This document shows, piece by piece, positions 17,436 to 25,188 of a stretch of DNA of 64,000 nt; the stretch's first letter is position 1; every line of letters starts with the position of its first letter. The stretch comes from Oscillospiraceae bacterium (GTDB taxonomy: Bacteria; Bacillota; Clostridia; Oscillospirales; Oscillospiraceae): positions 30,137 to 94,136 of the forward strand of contig JAFVXA010000029.1 in assembly GCA_017501355.1 (NCBI GenBank), read 5' to 3'. Made by a program: the position numbers and the translations under genes. The notes beneath the pieces were generated by a model. The model was not told the origin of the DNA, did not search any database, and saw nothing but the letters and a program-made list of their open reading frames with translations.

Positions 17436-19640
17436 ATGATGGAAGAGCGCAGCAGAGTCGAAGGAACGGTGATGCAGGTTGTTTTCTGCAACGAGGAGAA
17501 CGGCTATGCTGTGCTGCGCCTTGTGGAGGAAACGGGAGAACTGACGACAGTGGTGGGCTGCATTCCGGGCGTTGTGCAGGGAGAGCGGCTTGCCGCTGTC
17601 GGCGTTTGGGAGGAGCATCCCCAGCACGGTCCTCAGTTCAAAGCGGAGGAGGCGGAGTGCCTTCTGCCGGAGGAGGAAGAGGAGATCGAGCATTACCTTG
17701 CCTCCGGTGCCATCAAGGGCATCGGTCCCGCCACGGCGGAGAAGATCGTTGCCCGCTTCGGCGTCGAGAGCTTTGCCGTCATTGCGGAAGAGCCGGAGCG
17801 CCTCACCTGCATCAAGGGCATCACTGCCAAGCGGGCGCGGGAGATCGCAGAGAGCTTTCGGAGCCGCATGGGCGTGAAGCGGCTGATGGAATTTCTCGGT
17901 CGCTACGAGCTGCCTGTGACGGTGGGTGTGCAGCTGTATAAACGCTTCGGCGCGGATGCGCTGGAGCGGGTGCAGGATAACCCCTACCTGCTGGCGACGG
18001 AGGATTGCGGCGTGGATTTTGCCCGCAGCGATGAGATTGCCCTTGCCCTCGGCTTCCCCGGGGATGCGGAGCAGCGGCTGCGCGGCGCGGTGTTGTTTGA
18101 GCTCAGTCATAATCAGAACAACGGACACGTATTCTTGCCACGGGAGAAGCTCATCGCGGCAGCTGCCCAGCTCATTGACATGGGGCGGGAACAGATGGAG
18201 CTGGCACTGGATACTCTCATCGAGCGGCATCAGGTGATCCAGCGGCAGGTGGCAAATGTGAGCGCCTGCTATCTCTATAAGATGTTTGAGGCGGAGACCT
18301 ATGTGGCGGAGAAGTTGCGCTTGCTGCTCAGCAGCGCGGCGGCTGCGGGAAAGAATGTGGACCGCATCCTTGCGCAGGTGGAAAAGGAGCAGGGCATAGC
18401 CTATGCCCCCGCCCAGAAGGAAGCAGTGGCGCTGGCGGCGCAGGAGGGTGTATTGCTGCTGACGGGCGGTCCCGGCACGGGCAAGACCACCGCTGTCTGC
18501 GGCGTTCTCGCGGTGCTGGAGCGCATGGGACTGGATGCGCTGCTGCTGGCGCCCACGGGTCGCGCTGCCAAGCGCATGAGTGAGGTGACGGGCAGAGATG
18601 CCCAGACCATCCATCGCTGCCTTGGCATGAGCTGGAACGAGCAGACGGGCACCGCCACCTTCCAGAAGGGGGAGAAAGAACCGCTGGAGGCAGATGCTGT
18701 CATCGTGGACGAGATGTCCATGGTGGATCTGCAGCTCATGCGGGCGCTGCTGGCGGCGCTCCGCCCGGGCACCCGCCTTGTCATGGTGGGCGATCCCGAT
18801 CAGCTTCCCTCGGTGGGGGCGGGCAATGTGTTCGGCGATCTGATCCGCAGCGAGATCATTCCCGTCATCGCCCTCAGGGAGGTGTTCCGACAGGCAGAGC
18901 AGTCTGCCATCATCCGCAATGCCCACGCAGTCAACAGCGGCGAGTGCCCCGATCTCGGCAATAAGCAGGGGGACTGCTTTTTCCTTGCCAGACGGGATGC
19001 TGTGCGCCTTGCAGACACCATCGTGGAGCTTTGCGGCACACGGCTGCCGAACAACATGGGCATTCCTGCCACGGAAATTCAGGTGCTCAGTCCCACCCGT
19101 AAGGGAGCTGCGGGCACAGAGGAGCTGAACCGTGCGCTGCAGGCGGCGCTGAATCCGCCGCAGAAACACAAGGGCGAAGTGATTTTCGGTAAGTGGACCT
19201 TCCGTCTCGGTGACCGTGTGATGCAAAACCGCAACAACTATGATGCGGTCTGGGAAAAGCCGGACGGCAGTGCGGGCACGGGCGTGTTCAACGGTGACGT
19301 GGGGCAGATCACGGAGGTGGCGGAAAACAGCGAGTATCTTGTGGTCTGCTTTGATGAACGCTATGTGATCTATGACAAGGAAATGCTGAAGGATTTGGAA
19401 CTTGCCTATGCCATGACGGTACATAAGTCGCAGGGCAGCGAATATCGTGCGGTGATCTTTGCCGCCATGAACGCCGCGCCCTCACTCATGGTGCGGGGCG
19501 TGCTCTATACCGCCATCACCCGCGCAAGAGAGCTGCTGGTCATGGTGGGCGATGATGCGGCGGTGCGGAATATGACGATGAATGACCGTCAGCAGCGGCG
19601 GTACAGCGGTCTGAAATGGCGGCTGAGAAACGGAGCGTAA
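17436..19640 (+). CDS. recD2: RecD2-type ATP-dependent DNA helicase
   Basis: 734 residues. N-terminal OB-like and helix-hairpin-helix region (residues 1-210, with 'IKGIGPATAEKIVARFG' and 'IKGITAKRAREIAE'), then a RecD-like SF1B motor: Walker A 'LTGGPGTGKTT' near 343, Walker B 'VIVDEMSMVD' near 428, and motif VI 'YAMTVHKSQGSEY' near 658. This is the RecBC-independent RecD2 of Firmicutes, a 5'-3' helicase involved in fork and mismatch metabolism. Either of two adjacent ATGs can start it; the second is better spaced from AAAGGAG. Its stop codon lies in a 20-bp tandem repeat. Confidence 0.95.
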   Translation: MMEERSRVEGTVMQVVFCNEENGYAVLRLVEETGELTTVVGCIPGVVQGERLAAVGVWEEHPQHGPQFKAEEAECLLPEEEEEIEHYLASGAIKGIGPATAEKIVARFGVESFAVIAEEPERLTCIKGITAKRAREIAESFRSRMGVKRLMEFLGRYELPVTVGVQLYKRFGADALERVQDNPYLLATEDCGVDFARSDEIALALGFPGDAEQRLRGAVLFELSHNQNNGHVFLPREKLIAAAAQLIDMGREQMELALDTLIERHQVIQRQVANVSACYLYKMFEAETYVAEKLRLLLSSAAAAGKNVDRILAQVEKEQGIAYAPAQKEAVALAAQEGVLLLTGGPGTGKTTAVCGVLAVLERMGLDALLLAPTGRAAKRMSEVTGRDAQTIHRCLGMSWNEQTGTATFQKGEKEPLEADAVIVDEMSMVDLQLMRALLAALRPGTRLVMVGDPDQLPSVGAGNVFGDLIRSEIIPVIALREVFRQAEQSAIIRNAHAVNSGECPDLGNKQGDCFFLARRDAVRLADTIVELCGTRLPNNMGIPATEIQVLSPTRKGAAGTEELNRALQAALNPPQKHKGEVIFGKWTFRLGDRVMQNRNNYDAVWEKPDGSAGTGVFNGDVGQITEVAENSEYLVVCFDERYVIYDKEMLKDLELAYAMTVHKSQGSEYRAVIFAAMNAAPSLMVRGVLYTAITRARELLVMVGDDAAVRNMTMNDRQQRRYSGLKWRLRNGA

Positions 19641-19676
19641 ACGAAAGAAACGGAGCGTAAACGAAAGAAACGGAGC
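19628..19676. repeat. 20-bp tandem duplication across the recD2 stop
   Basis: The unit aaacggagcgtaaacgaaag occurs twice without change and is followed by 9 bases of a third copy. The recD2 TAA (19638-19640) lies in unit 1; unit 2 repeats the end of the gene as non-coding sequence; the partial third copy supplies the ribosome site GGAG for comF. Confidence 0.9.
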
Positions 19677-19684
19677 ATGAACCA

Positions 19685-20341
19685 ATGACATGGAAGCGAG
19701 TAGCGCTGGATCTGCTGTTTCCGCCGAAGTGCGTTTTCTGCCAAAAGCTTATGGAGCGGGGTGAAATTTGCCCCGATTGTGAGAAGAAGCTTCGCGCCAT
19801 GGAGCAGCCGAAGAACCGTACTCTCCCGGGTGGAACGTTCTGCGTCTCCGCTCTGCCGTATGAGGACATCGTGCGGGAATCCATTCTTCGCTTCAAGTTT
19901 GAAGGGCGGGACTTTTATGCTGCGGTCTACGGAGAGAGCATGGCGCGGACGGCGGCACTGGAGCTGGCAGATCGCTTCGATCTTGTCACATGGGTACCCG
20001 TGAGCAAAAGGCGAAAGCGGGAGCGGGGCTACGATCAGGCGGAGCTGCTGGCAAAGGAAGTGTGCAGACTCTGGGGTGCAGAGCCTGTGCGGACACTCGA
20101 AAAGAAGAGAGACAATCCCGCGCAGTCGGGACTGACTTCCGCAGAGGAGCGGCGGGCAAATGTGCTGGGGGTTTACGAAGCGGTAAATCGGGAACAATTG
20201 ACAGGGAAGCGGGTGCTTCTGGTGGATGATATCCTCACCACGGGCAGCACGGCTTCGGAAGCGGCACGGGTGCTGCGTTTTGCAGGCGCTCTGGACGTGA
20301 TGGTGCTGACCCTTGCGGCGGCAGAACAGAAAGGTAACTGA
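19685..20341 (+). CDS. comF: ComF-family phosphoribosyltransferase-like protein
   Basis: 218 residues. A CxxC...CxxC zinc finger lies at Cys16, 19, 29 and 32, and the C-terminal phosphoribosyltransferase fold carries the PRPP loop 'VLLVDDILTTGST' at 177-189. ComF proteins help take up single-stranded DNA during transformation in competent Firmicutes, but homologues are widespread in non-competent species. The gene closely follows recD2 and precedes mreB. The name is by family; competence is not shown here. Confidence 0.88.
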   Translation: MTWKRVALDLLFPPKCVFCQKLMERGEICPDCEKKLRAMEQPKNRTLPGGTFCVSALPYEDIVRESILRFKFEGRDFYAAVYGESMARTAALELADRFDLVTWVPVSKRRKRERGYDQAELLAKEVCRLWGAEPVRTLEKKRDNPAQSGLTSAEERRANVLGVYEAVNREQLTGKRVLLVDDILTTGSTASEAARVLRFAGALDVMVLTLAAAEQKGN

Positions 20342-20431
20342 GAGAACAAAAACGGCAAAAAAGTCGGTTTTTGGTGTATCATGGACAAGATTTTGACCTG
20401 TATTGCCCATAAAATGCGTCAAAGAATGATA

Positions 20432-20460
20432 TTGCAAAACAGAAAAAGTGTTTGTATAAT
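20432..20460 (+). promoter_or_regulatory. Sigma-A promoter of mreB
   Basis: TTGCAA, 17 bases, TATAAT, located 74 bases before the mreB start. Confidence 0.6.
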
Positions 20461-20533
20461 GCAAAATAGGATAGTATGCGATGGAGTGTCCATCGTATTG
20501 GATAAAGATTTTTGAGAAAAATGAGGTAATACT

Positions 20534-21559
20534 ATGTGCGCTTTGAGCAAGGATATTGGCATTGACCTCGGCACGGCTTCCGTGCTGGTTTATGTAAAGG
20601 GTAAGGGCATTGTGCTGAACGAACCCGCTGTGGTGGCAATGGACAAGAACACCGGTAAGCTGCTGAAGGTGGGCGGTGAAGCACAGGCTATGCTGGGTCG
20701 TACCCCCGGCAACATCGTGGCGATCCGTCCTCTCCGTGACGGTGTCATCTCCGACTACGACATGACCGAGCGTATGCTGAAGGAATTTATCCACAAGGTG
20801 GGCGAGTTCCGCTTCATCAAGCCCAGACTCATCATCTGTGTGCCCTCCGGCATCACCGAAGTCGAAGAGCGTGCGGTGATCGATGCAGGTATTCAGGCAG
20901 GTGCCCGCAAGGTCTATCTGATCGAGGAGCCCGTGGCTGCAGCCATTGGTGCCGGCATTGACATCACCAAGCCCGACGGTCACATGGTGGTGGATATCGG
21001 CGGCGGTACCGCTGATATCGCAGTCATTTCCCTCTCCGGCGTGGTGGAGTCCTGCTCCATCAAGGTGGCAGGCGACAAGATGAACGAAGCCATCGTCAAG
21101 TATATGCGCCGCAAGTACAACCTCCTCATCGGTGAGCGCACCGCAGAGGAGATGAAGATCAAGATCGGCTGCGTCTACCCCAAGGAGGAAGAGGCGTATC
21201 TGGAGATCAAGGGTCGCTGCCTGATGACGGGTCTGCCCAAGGTGGCTCGCGTGTCCTCCTCTGAAATGATGGAGGCATTCGAGGAGCCTGTGGAGCGCAT
21301 CATGGAAGCCATTCACTCCGTTCTGGAGCGTACGCCCCCCGAGCTCGTGGCAGATATCTCTGCCAACGGCATCGTGATGACCGGCGGTGGCTCCCTTGTG
21401 GACGGCTTTGACAAGCTGGTGGAAGCACGCACCGGCATCCACACCGAGGTGGCAGAGGATGCCATCTCCTGCGTCGCCATCGGTACCGGCAAGAGCCTCG
21501 ATTCCATCGGCGCTATGCAGGATGGCACCATGAACCTCTCCAGAAGAAAGCAGATGTAA
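20534..21559 (+). CDS. mreB: Rod shape-determining actin homologue MreB
   Basis: 341 residues. The actin-fold nucleotide motifs are clear: phosphate 1 'DIGIDLGTASVLVY' at the N-terminus, phosphate 2 'VVDIGGGTADIAVISL' near 155 and the adenosine loop 'ITGGGS'-like 'VMTGGGSLVDG' near 285. It polymerises under the membrane and guides cell-wall elongation. mreC and mreD do not follow, so this is a solitary MreB/Mbl-type copy. It has its own promoter and a strong terminator. Confidence 0.93.
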   Translation: MCALSKDIGIDLGTASVLVYVKGKGIVLNEPAVVAMDKNTGKLLKVGGEAQAMLGRTPGNIVAIRPLRDGVISDYDMTERMLKEFIHKVGEFRFIKPRLIICVPSGITEVEERAVIDAGIQAGARKVYLIEEPVAAAIGAGIDITKPDGHMVVDIGGGTADIAVISLSGVVESCSIKVAGDKMNEAIVKYMRRKYNLLIGERTAEEMKIKIGCVYPKEEEAYLEIKGRCLMTGLPKVARVSSSEMMEAFEEPVERIMEAIHSVLERTPPELVADISANGIVMTGGGSLVDGFDKLVEARTGIHTEVAEDAISCVAIGTGKSLDSIGAMQDGTMNLSRRKQM

Positions 21560-21595
21560 AAAATCGGCGTCCGTTTCGGACGCCGATTTTCTTTT
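21559..21595 (+). terminator. mreB terminator
   Basis: AAAATCGGCGTCCG, 3-base loop, complementary arm, then a T-rich tail. It starts at the stop codon and ends just before the convergent Gx transporter gene, which may use it too. Confidence 0.85.
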
Positions 21596-21598
21596 ATA

Positions 21599-22114
21599 TC
21601 AGATGTTCCATTGGAGCTTTGTGGCATCCATGGCACGGAACAGCAGCGCCGAGAGTGCGCCTGTCACGCTGCCCGATGCCACCGACAGCACCAGCAGCAC
21701 GGGAAGATAGCCGATCACCGCGCTGTTTCCGAGGACGATGAGCGCCGCACCGATCTGACCGATGTTGTGCGCCGCTGCGCCGAGGATGGACACACCGTAG
21801 AGGGAGAGTCGCTTGCTGCGGATGAAAAGCGCCATGACGATGAGTGCCAGAAAGCCACCCATGGCAGAATAGAGCAGGGCAGAGAAGTTGCCCGCAAAAA
21901 GTGCGCCGAGGAAGATGCGCGCTGCCAGAATGGTGAACGCCATGGTGCGCCCGAGGTAGCACAGGGCGAACAGGGTCACCACATTCGCAAGTCCCAGCTT
22001 TACGCCGGGCAGGGGTACCAGCAGGGGCAGGGGGAACATACGCTCGGTATAGTTCAGCGCGAGAGCCAGCGCCGTGAGCAGGGCGGCGAGTGCCAGCCGT
22101 TTTGTCTGTTTCAT
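21599..22114 (-). CDS. Gx transporter / HepT component I family membrane protein
   Basis: 171 residues, five to six membrane helices. 'PLPGVKLGLANVVTLFALCYLG' and 'GALFAGNFSALLYSAMGGFLA' are typical of the family called Gx transporter or heptaprenyl diphosphate synthase component I, an ECF-S-like fold. Substrate unknown. ATG at 22114 follows GGGAGGG. The gene lies 13 bases after a NusG-domain-II gene, itself overlapping apbE. This three-gene order recurs in Clostridia, linking it to flavin/redox functions. Confidence 0.8.
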   Translation of the reverse strand: MKQTKRLALAALLTALALALNYTERMFPLPLLVPLPGVKLGLANVVTLFALCYLGRTMAFTILAARIFLGALFAGNFSALLYSAMGGFLALIVMALFIRSKRLSLYGVSILGAAAHNIGQIGAALIVLGNSAVIGYLPVLLVLSVASGSVTGALSALLFRAMDATKLQWNI

Positions 22115-22127
22115 GGCTGTCCCTCCC

Positions 22128-22535
22128 TTAGCCGATGACGGCATCTATGCCGTCGCCGCTGCCGCCGGAAAGACGGATGACCAGCTTGTTGGGGAGGCAG
22201 ATGATGCTTTCGCCGCTGCGGTGGATATGCCCCGTGTGCTGACAATCGAGGGTGGGGCAGGTGCTTTCAATGACCTCTGCCCCGTCAGATGTGAGACGGA
22301 TGGTGAGAGGATAAGAGAGACCCTCCGGGGTCAGCAGCAGTTCTTCTCCCATCGTTGCGAGGGGATAAACGCCGATGGTCTCCCCATCGAGAGTGACCGT
22401 GGCGGTGAGAGGACCGTCGCTGCCGCCTTGCCCGTAGAAGCCGAAAGCGACCAAAGCTGCCAGCACCAGTACAAAGGCTGCCGCCAGTGCATCGAAGAAG
22501 CCAAAGCTTCGCTTAATGGATGATTTCGTAGACAT
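22128..22535 (-). CDS. NusG domain II-containing membrane protein
   Basis: 135 residues. One N-terminal membrane helix (about 14-34) then a beta-rich extracytoplasmic NusG_II domain with 'CPTLDCQHTGHI' and 'IICLPNKLVIRL', the diagnostic signature with two cysteines and a histidine. The C-P-x3-C-x2-G-x-I pattern looks like a redox or metal site. Its start overlaps the end of apbE by 23 bases. Role unknown; linkage to ApbE suggests it serves or receives flavinylation, which is inference. Confidence 0.85.
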   Translation of the reverse strand: MSTKSSIKRSFGFFDALAAAFVLVLAALVAFGFYGQGGSDGPLTATVTLDGETIGVYPLATMGEELLLTPEGLSYPLTIRLTSDGAEVIESTCPTLDCQHTGHIHRSGESIICLPNKLVIRLSGGSGDGIDAVIG

Positions 22536-23514
22536 AGGGATTGGCTGCGGAGGAGGAGTCGAAGCTCCCCTCCAATCCTTCCGTGATCAGGACGCGTCCG
22601 TCCGCTGTAACAAGAACCAGATCAAATCCGCCGATCTTCCGCCAAAGGGCAAGTGCATCCTCCTCGCCCAGCACATAGCAGGCGGTGGAAAGAGCATCGC
22701 AGAGCGTGCCGCTGTTGTGGGAAACCACAGTGACAGAAGTAAGACCGCTGTCTGCGGGATAGCCTGTGGCGGGGTCGATGATGTGGTGATAGAATTTGCC
22801 GTTTTCGGTGAAGTTGCGCTCATACGCGCCGGAGGTCACCGCAAAAGCATCGCTGAGGGAGAGGATACCCACATAGGCGGCAGGATCATTCGGGTCCTGC
22901 ACGCTGACGCGCCAGAGACTGCCGTCTGTCTTGGTGCCGCGGCAGTAAATGTTGCCGCCGAGGGCGGCGAGACCCCGCTCCACACCTGCCTCTGCCCAGA
23001 TCTCTGCCACACGGTCGGAGGCGTAGCCCTTGGCAATGCCGCCGAGGTCGATCATGGCACCCTCTGCGAGGGTGACACTGTCGCCATGGATGCTGATTTG
23101 CTCACCGCCCACCTGCGCCAGCAGCGCGGCAAGCTCGTCGGCGGCAGGGACGCGGTAGCTGTCCCCCGTAAAGCCCCACGCGGAAACCACGGGGGCGATG
23201 GTGACATCAAAAGCGCCGTCGGTTGCGGCGGTGTAGGCCAGACTCTTGTGAAGCAGTGCCGCAAGCTCCGTATCCTCCACGGCTTCACCCCGGTTCAGCG
23301 CCGAGACGAGACTATCGTCCTTTGTGCGGGAGAGAAGGGCTTCCAATCGCAGGATCTCCTCCTTTGCGGCGAGACCGGCGTTATCGTACAGAGTAAAGCG
23401 CATGGAGGTATCCATGGCAAAAAAGTCGGTATAGCTTGCATCCTTGCTGCCGCAGCCGCAGAGCAGGAGCAGTGCCGCTGCAAGGCAGGGGATCAGTCGG
23501 TGCAGTTTGTGCAT
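22513..23514 (-). CDS. apbE: FAD:protein FMN transferase, lipoprotein
   Basis: 333 residues. The signal peptide ends in a lipobox 'LLLLCGCGS'. The ApbE fold follows with 'FFAMDTSMRFTLY', 'ALLSRTKDDSLVSALNRGE', 'IDLGGIAKGYASDRV' (flavin and Mg2+ site) and 'HIIDPATGYPADSGLTSVTVV'. It attaches FMN to Thr/Ser of secreted or membrane redox proteins such as RnfG-like subunits. ATG at 23514 follows AGGAGGT. First gene of the apbE, NusG_II, Gx transporter operon. No rnf genes lie in the window, so the acceptor protein is elsewhere. Confidence 0.93.
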   Translation of the reverse strand: MHKLHRLIPCLAAALLLLCGCGSKDASYTDFFAMDTSMRFTLYDNAGLAAKEEILRLEALLSRTKDDSLVSALNRGEAVEDTELAALLHKSLAYTAATDGAFDVTIAPVVSAWGFTGDSYRVPAADELAALLAQVGGEQISIHGDSVTLAEGAMIDLGGIAKGYASDRVAEIWAEAGVERGLAALGGNIYCRGTKTDGSLWRVSVQDPNDPAAYVGILSLSDAFAVTSGAYERNFTENGKFYHHIIDPATGYPADSGLTSVTVVSHNSGTLCDALSTACYVLGEEDALALWRKIGGFDLVLVTADGRVLITEGLEGSFDSSSAANPYVYEIIH

Positions 23515-23745
23515 GGGGAAAGACCTCCTGTGGAAATTCGCTTTACAGCATACCATACCGAGGGCGCGAGCGCAACAAAAACGGTGGAAAACTACGGGAT
23601 TTAAAAGTTGAACCGGTTAATTTTTGTGGAAAAAAAGAAAGAAAGTGCAGAAATAGTCCTTGCAAACGGGAATACTCTCTGATAAAATAGAAAGGCTTAT
23701 TGGATGTACAGGGGACAAGTGCCCTTTTTTCAGGAGGAACGATAG

Positions 23746-24516
23746 ATGGCAAAGACCAAAAAGAATTTGAAGAAGATTCAGGCAAAGAGCAAGCAGAAGA
23801 TGGACAAGCTGACCGGTCTCTTTGGAATTGGCTGTGTAGCTGAGCTGGTCCTGTTTGTGGTGCATCAGTTCTATACCCGGGGCACCGGCGCACAGATGAT
23901 GGGTGCAGCGCGTGTGTTGGGGATCATGCCTGTGGTGGGTATTGTTCTGCTGGTCACAGGCGTGGTGATCCACCGCGGCGAGATGACAGGCATTCGTCCT
24001 GCCGGTGTGTATGTGTCGGGTTTTGGTGCGTTCCTTGCCCTGCTCGGTCCTCTCTGCCTCAAGGTGAACTCCGGTGCCGCAGGTCTGCTGGCTGCTGTGG
24101 TGCCCGCAGTGATGCTGCTGGCTGTGGTGTTCGTGCTGTACAGCCGCGACTTCTTCTGGCTGGCTCTCAATGCGGCAGTTGCCATGGATGCGATCTGGTA
24201 CTGGAACCGTTTCGGCGCGATCGATTATCTGCGCCTCAGTGCGCTGGTGCTGATGGCTCTGGCACTGATCGTTGCCATCGCTGTTCTGGCATTGACGGTG
24301 CTTTCCAAAAAGAACAAGGGTGTGGCAACCGTCCGTGGTCGTGAGATCCGCATGATGGAAAGCGGCGAGGTCAAGGTCGCTATGCTGGCAGGTCATGTGC
24401 TGGTGCTCGCTGCCATCGCAGTGGCACTGGTGAGCGGCTTCTCTGTCTACTGCCTGATGGCGTTGGGCGTGATGCTGTTTGTCTCCGCAGCCTACTTCAC
24501 CGTGACTGCCCTGTAA
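23746..24516 (+). CDS. Seven-helix membrane protein, unknown
   Basis: 256 residues. A very Lys-rich N-terminus (residues 1-22) precedes about seven hydrophobic helices. Between helices five and six is a positively charged cytoplasmic loop ('SKKNKGVATVRGREIRMMESGE'-like). I recognise no family. AGGAGG lies upstream of the ATG at 23746 and a perfect terminator follows, so it is a single-gene transcript. Confidence 0.7.
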   Translation: MAKTKKNLKKIQAKSKQKMDKLTGLFGIGCVAELVLFVVHQFYTRGTGAQMMGAARVLGIMPVVGIVLLVTGVVIHRGEMTGIRPAGVYVSGFGAFLALLGPLCLKVNSGAAGLLAAVVPAVMLLAVVFVLYSRDFFWLALNAAVAMDAIWYWNRFGAIDYLRLSALVLMALALIVAIAVLALTVLSKKNKGVATVRGREIRMMESGEVKVAMLAGHVLVLAAIAVALVSGFSVYCLMALGVMLFVSAAYFTVTAL

Positions 24517-24541
24517 TTGGCGCTCTGTAATTCATGAATAG

Positions 24542-24575
24542 AAAACGCCCGGCTGAGCCGGGCGTTTTTTGCTGC
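24542..24575 (+). terminator. Terminator, first copy of a duplicated 30-bp unit
   Basis: CGCCCGGCT-GA-AGCCGGGCG-type stem with TTTTTT, just after the membrane protein gene. The 30 bases 24546-24575 recur without change at 24731-24760, flanking the repeat element between them. Confidence 0.85.
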
Positions 24576-24760
24576 CGATAAAGCGATCTGTTTACGATAA
24601 CGGGAAGGAAGGGTGTGTGCGGGAAACCCAGGAAGGGTGTCCTGCACCTTTCAAATGAGAAGTTTTTAGAACTTCCTCAAGTTCTAAAAACTTGCACAGC
24701 GAGGCGAAAAAATGCTTCGCCTCGCTGAAGCGCCCGGCTGAGCCGGGCGTTTTTTGCTGC
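24576..24760. repeat. Dispersed hairpin-rich repeat, copy A
   Basis: From 24601 about 107 bases match the right edge of the window (63893-64000) at roughly 95 percent by eye. Contents in order: a nested weak hairpin (24618-24650), a 15-bp perfect stem (24660-24674 with 24679-24693), a 9-bp GC stem (24699-24707 with 24717-24725), then a second exact copy of the upstream terminator (24731-24760). No open frame of note. It probably is a small non-autonomous or RNA-encoding repeat family. The similarity starts earlier, at CGATAAA (24576 and 63868), with weaker identity up to 24600. Confidence 0.75.
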
Positions 24761-24795
24761 AAAAAATCCGTGAGATGGAAGCCATCTCACGGACT
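24761..24795 (-). terminator. Terminator of dnaX-ybaB
   Basis: On the minus strand TCCGTGAGATGG, 3-base loop, complementary arm, then TTTTTT (plus strand A-run 24761-24766). It starts 12 bases past the ybaB stop. Confidence 0.85.
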
Positions 24796-24806
24796 GATCG
24801 TTTCTC

Positions 24807-25163
24807 TTACAGACCGAGGTTGCCGAGACCAAGACCGCTGGTGAAGGAGTTCATCGCGGTGTTCATTGCGCTGTCTGCCTGACGGATGGCTTCGTTGACA
24901 GCAGAGAGGATCAGATCCTCCAGCATTTCCACGTCCTGCGGATCCACTGCGTCGGGCTGGATGGAAAGCTTGGTGAGCTCCTTCTTGCCGTTCACGGTTG
25001 CGCTTACCACACCGCCGCCTGCGCTGGCAGTGAACTCCTGTGCCTCCACGTTCTGCTGCTTTTCTTCCATCTGCTTCTGCAGCTCCATGATGCGCTGCAT
25101 CTGTGCCTGCTGCTTCTGCGCAGCGTTCATGCCGAAACCGCCGCGTGCCGAATACTTAGCCAT
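24807..25163 (-). CDS. ybaB: YbaB/EbfC nucleoid-associated protein
   Basis: 118 residues. N-terminal Gly/Gln-rich helix ('KQQAQMQRIMELQKQMEEKQ'), then the core 'SAGGGVVSATVNGKKELTKLSI' and 'VEMLEDLILSAVNEAI', the family signature. It forms tweezer-like dimers that bind DNA. It follows dnaX by 25 bases, the conserved order; the usual third gene recR is missing here, replaced by a terminator and the repeat element. Confidence 0.95.
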   Translation of the reverse strand: MAKYSARGGFGMNAAQKQQAQMQRIMELQKQMEEKQQNVEAQEFTASAGGGVVSATVNGKKELTKLSIQPDAVDPQDVEMLEDLILSAVNEAIRQADSAMNTAMNSFTSGLGLGNLGL

Positions 25164-25188
25164 AATTCAAATTCCTTTCCGGTATATT

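Noticed and set aside
24576..24760. Insertion sequence
   Set aside because: No transposase frame, too short, and no short terminal inverted repeats that I can define. Called a repeat only.
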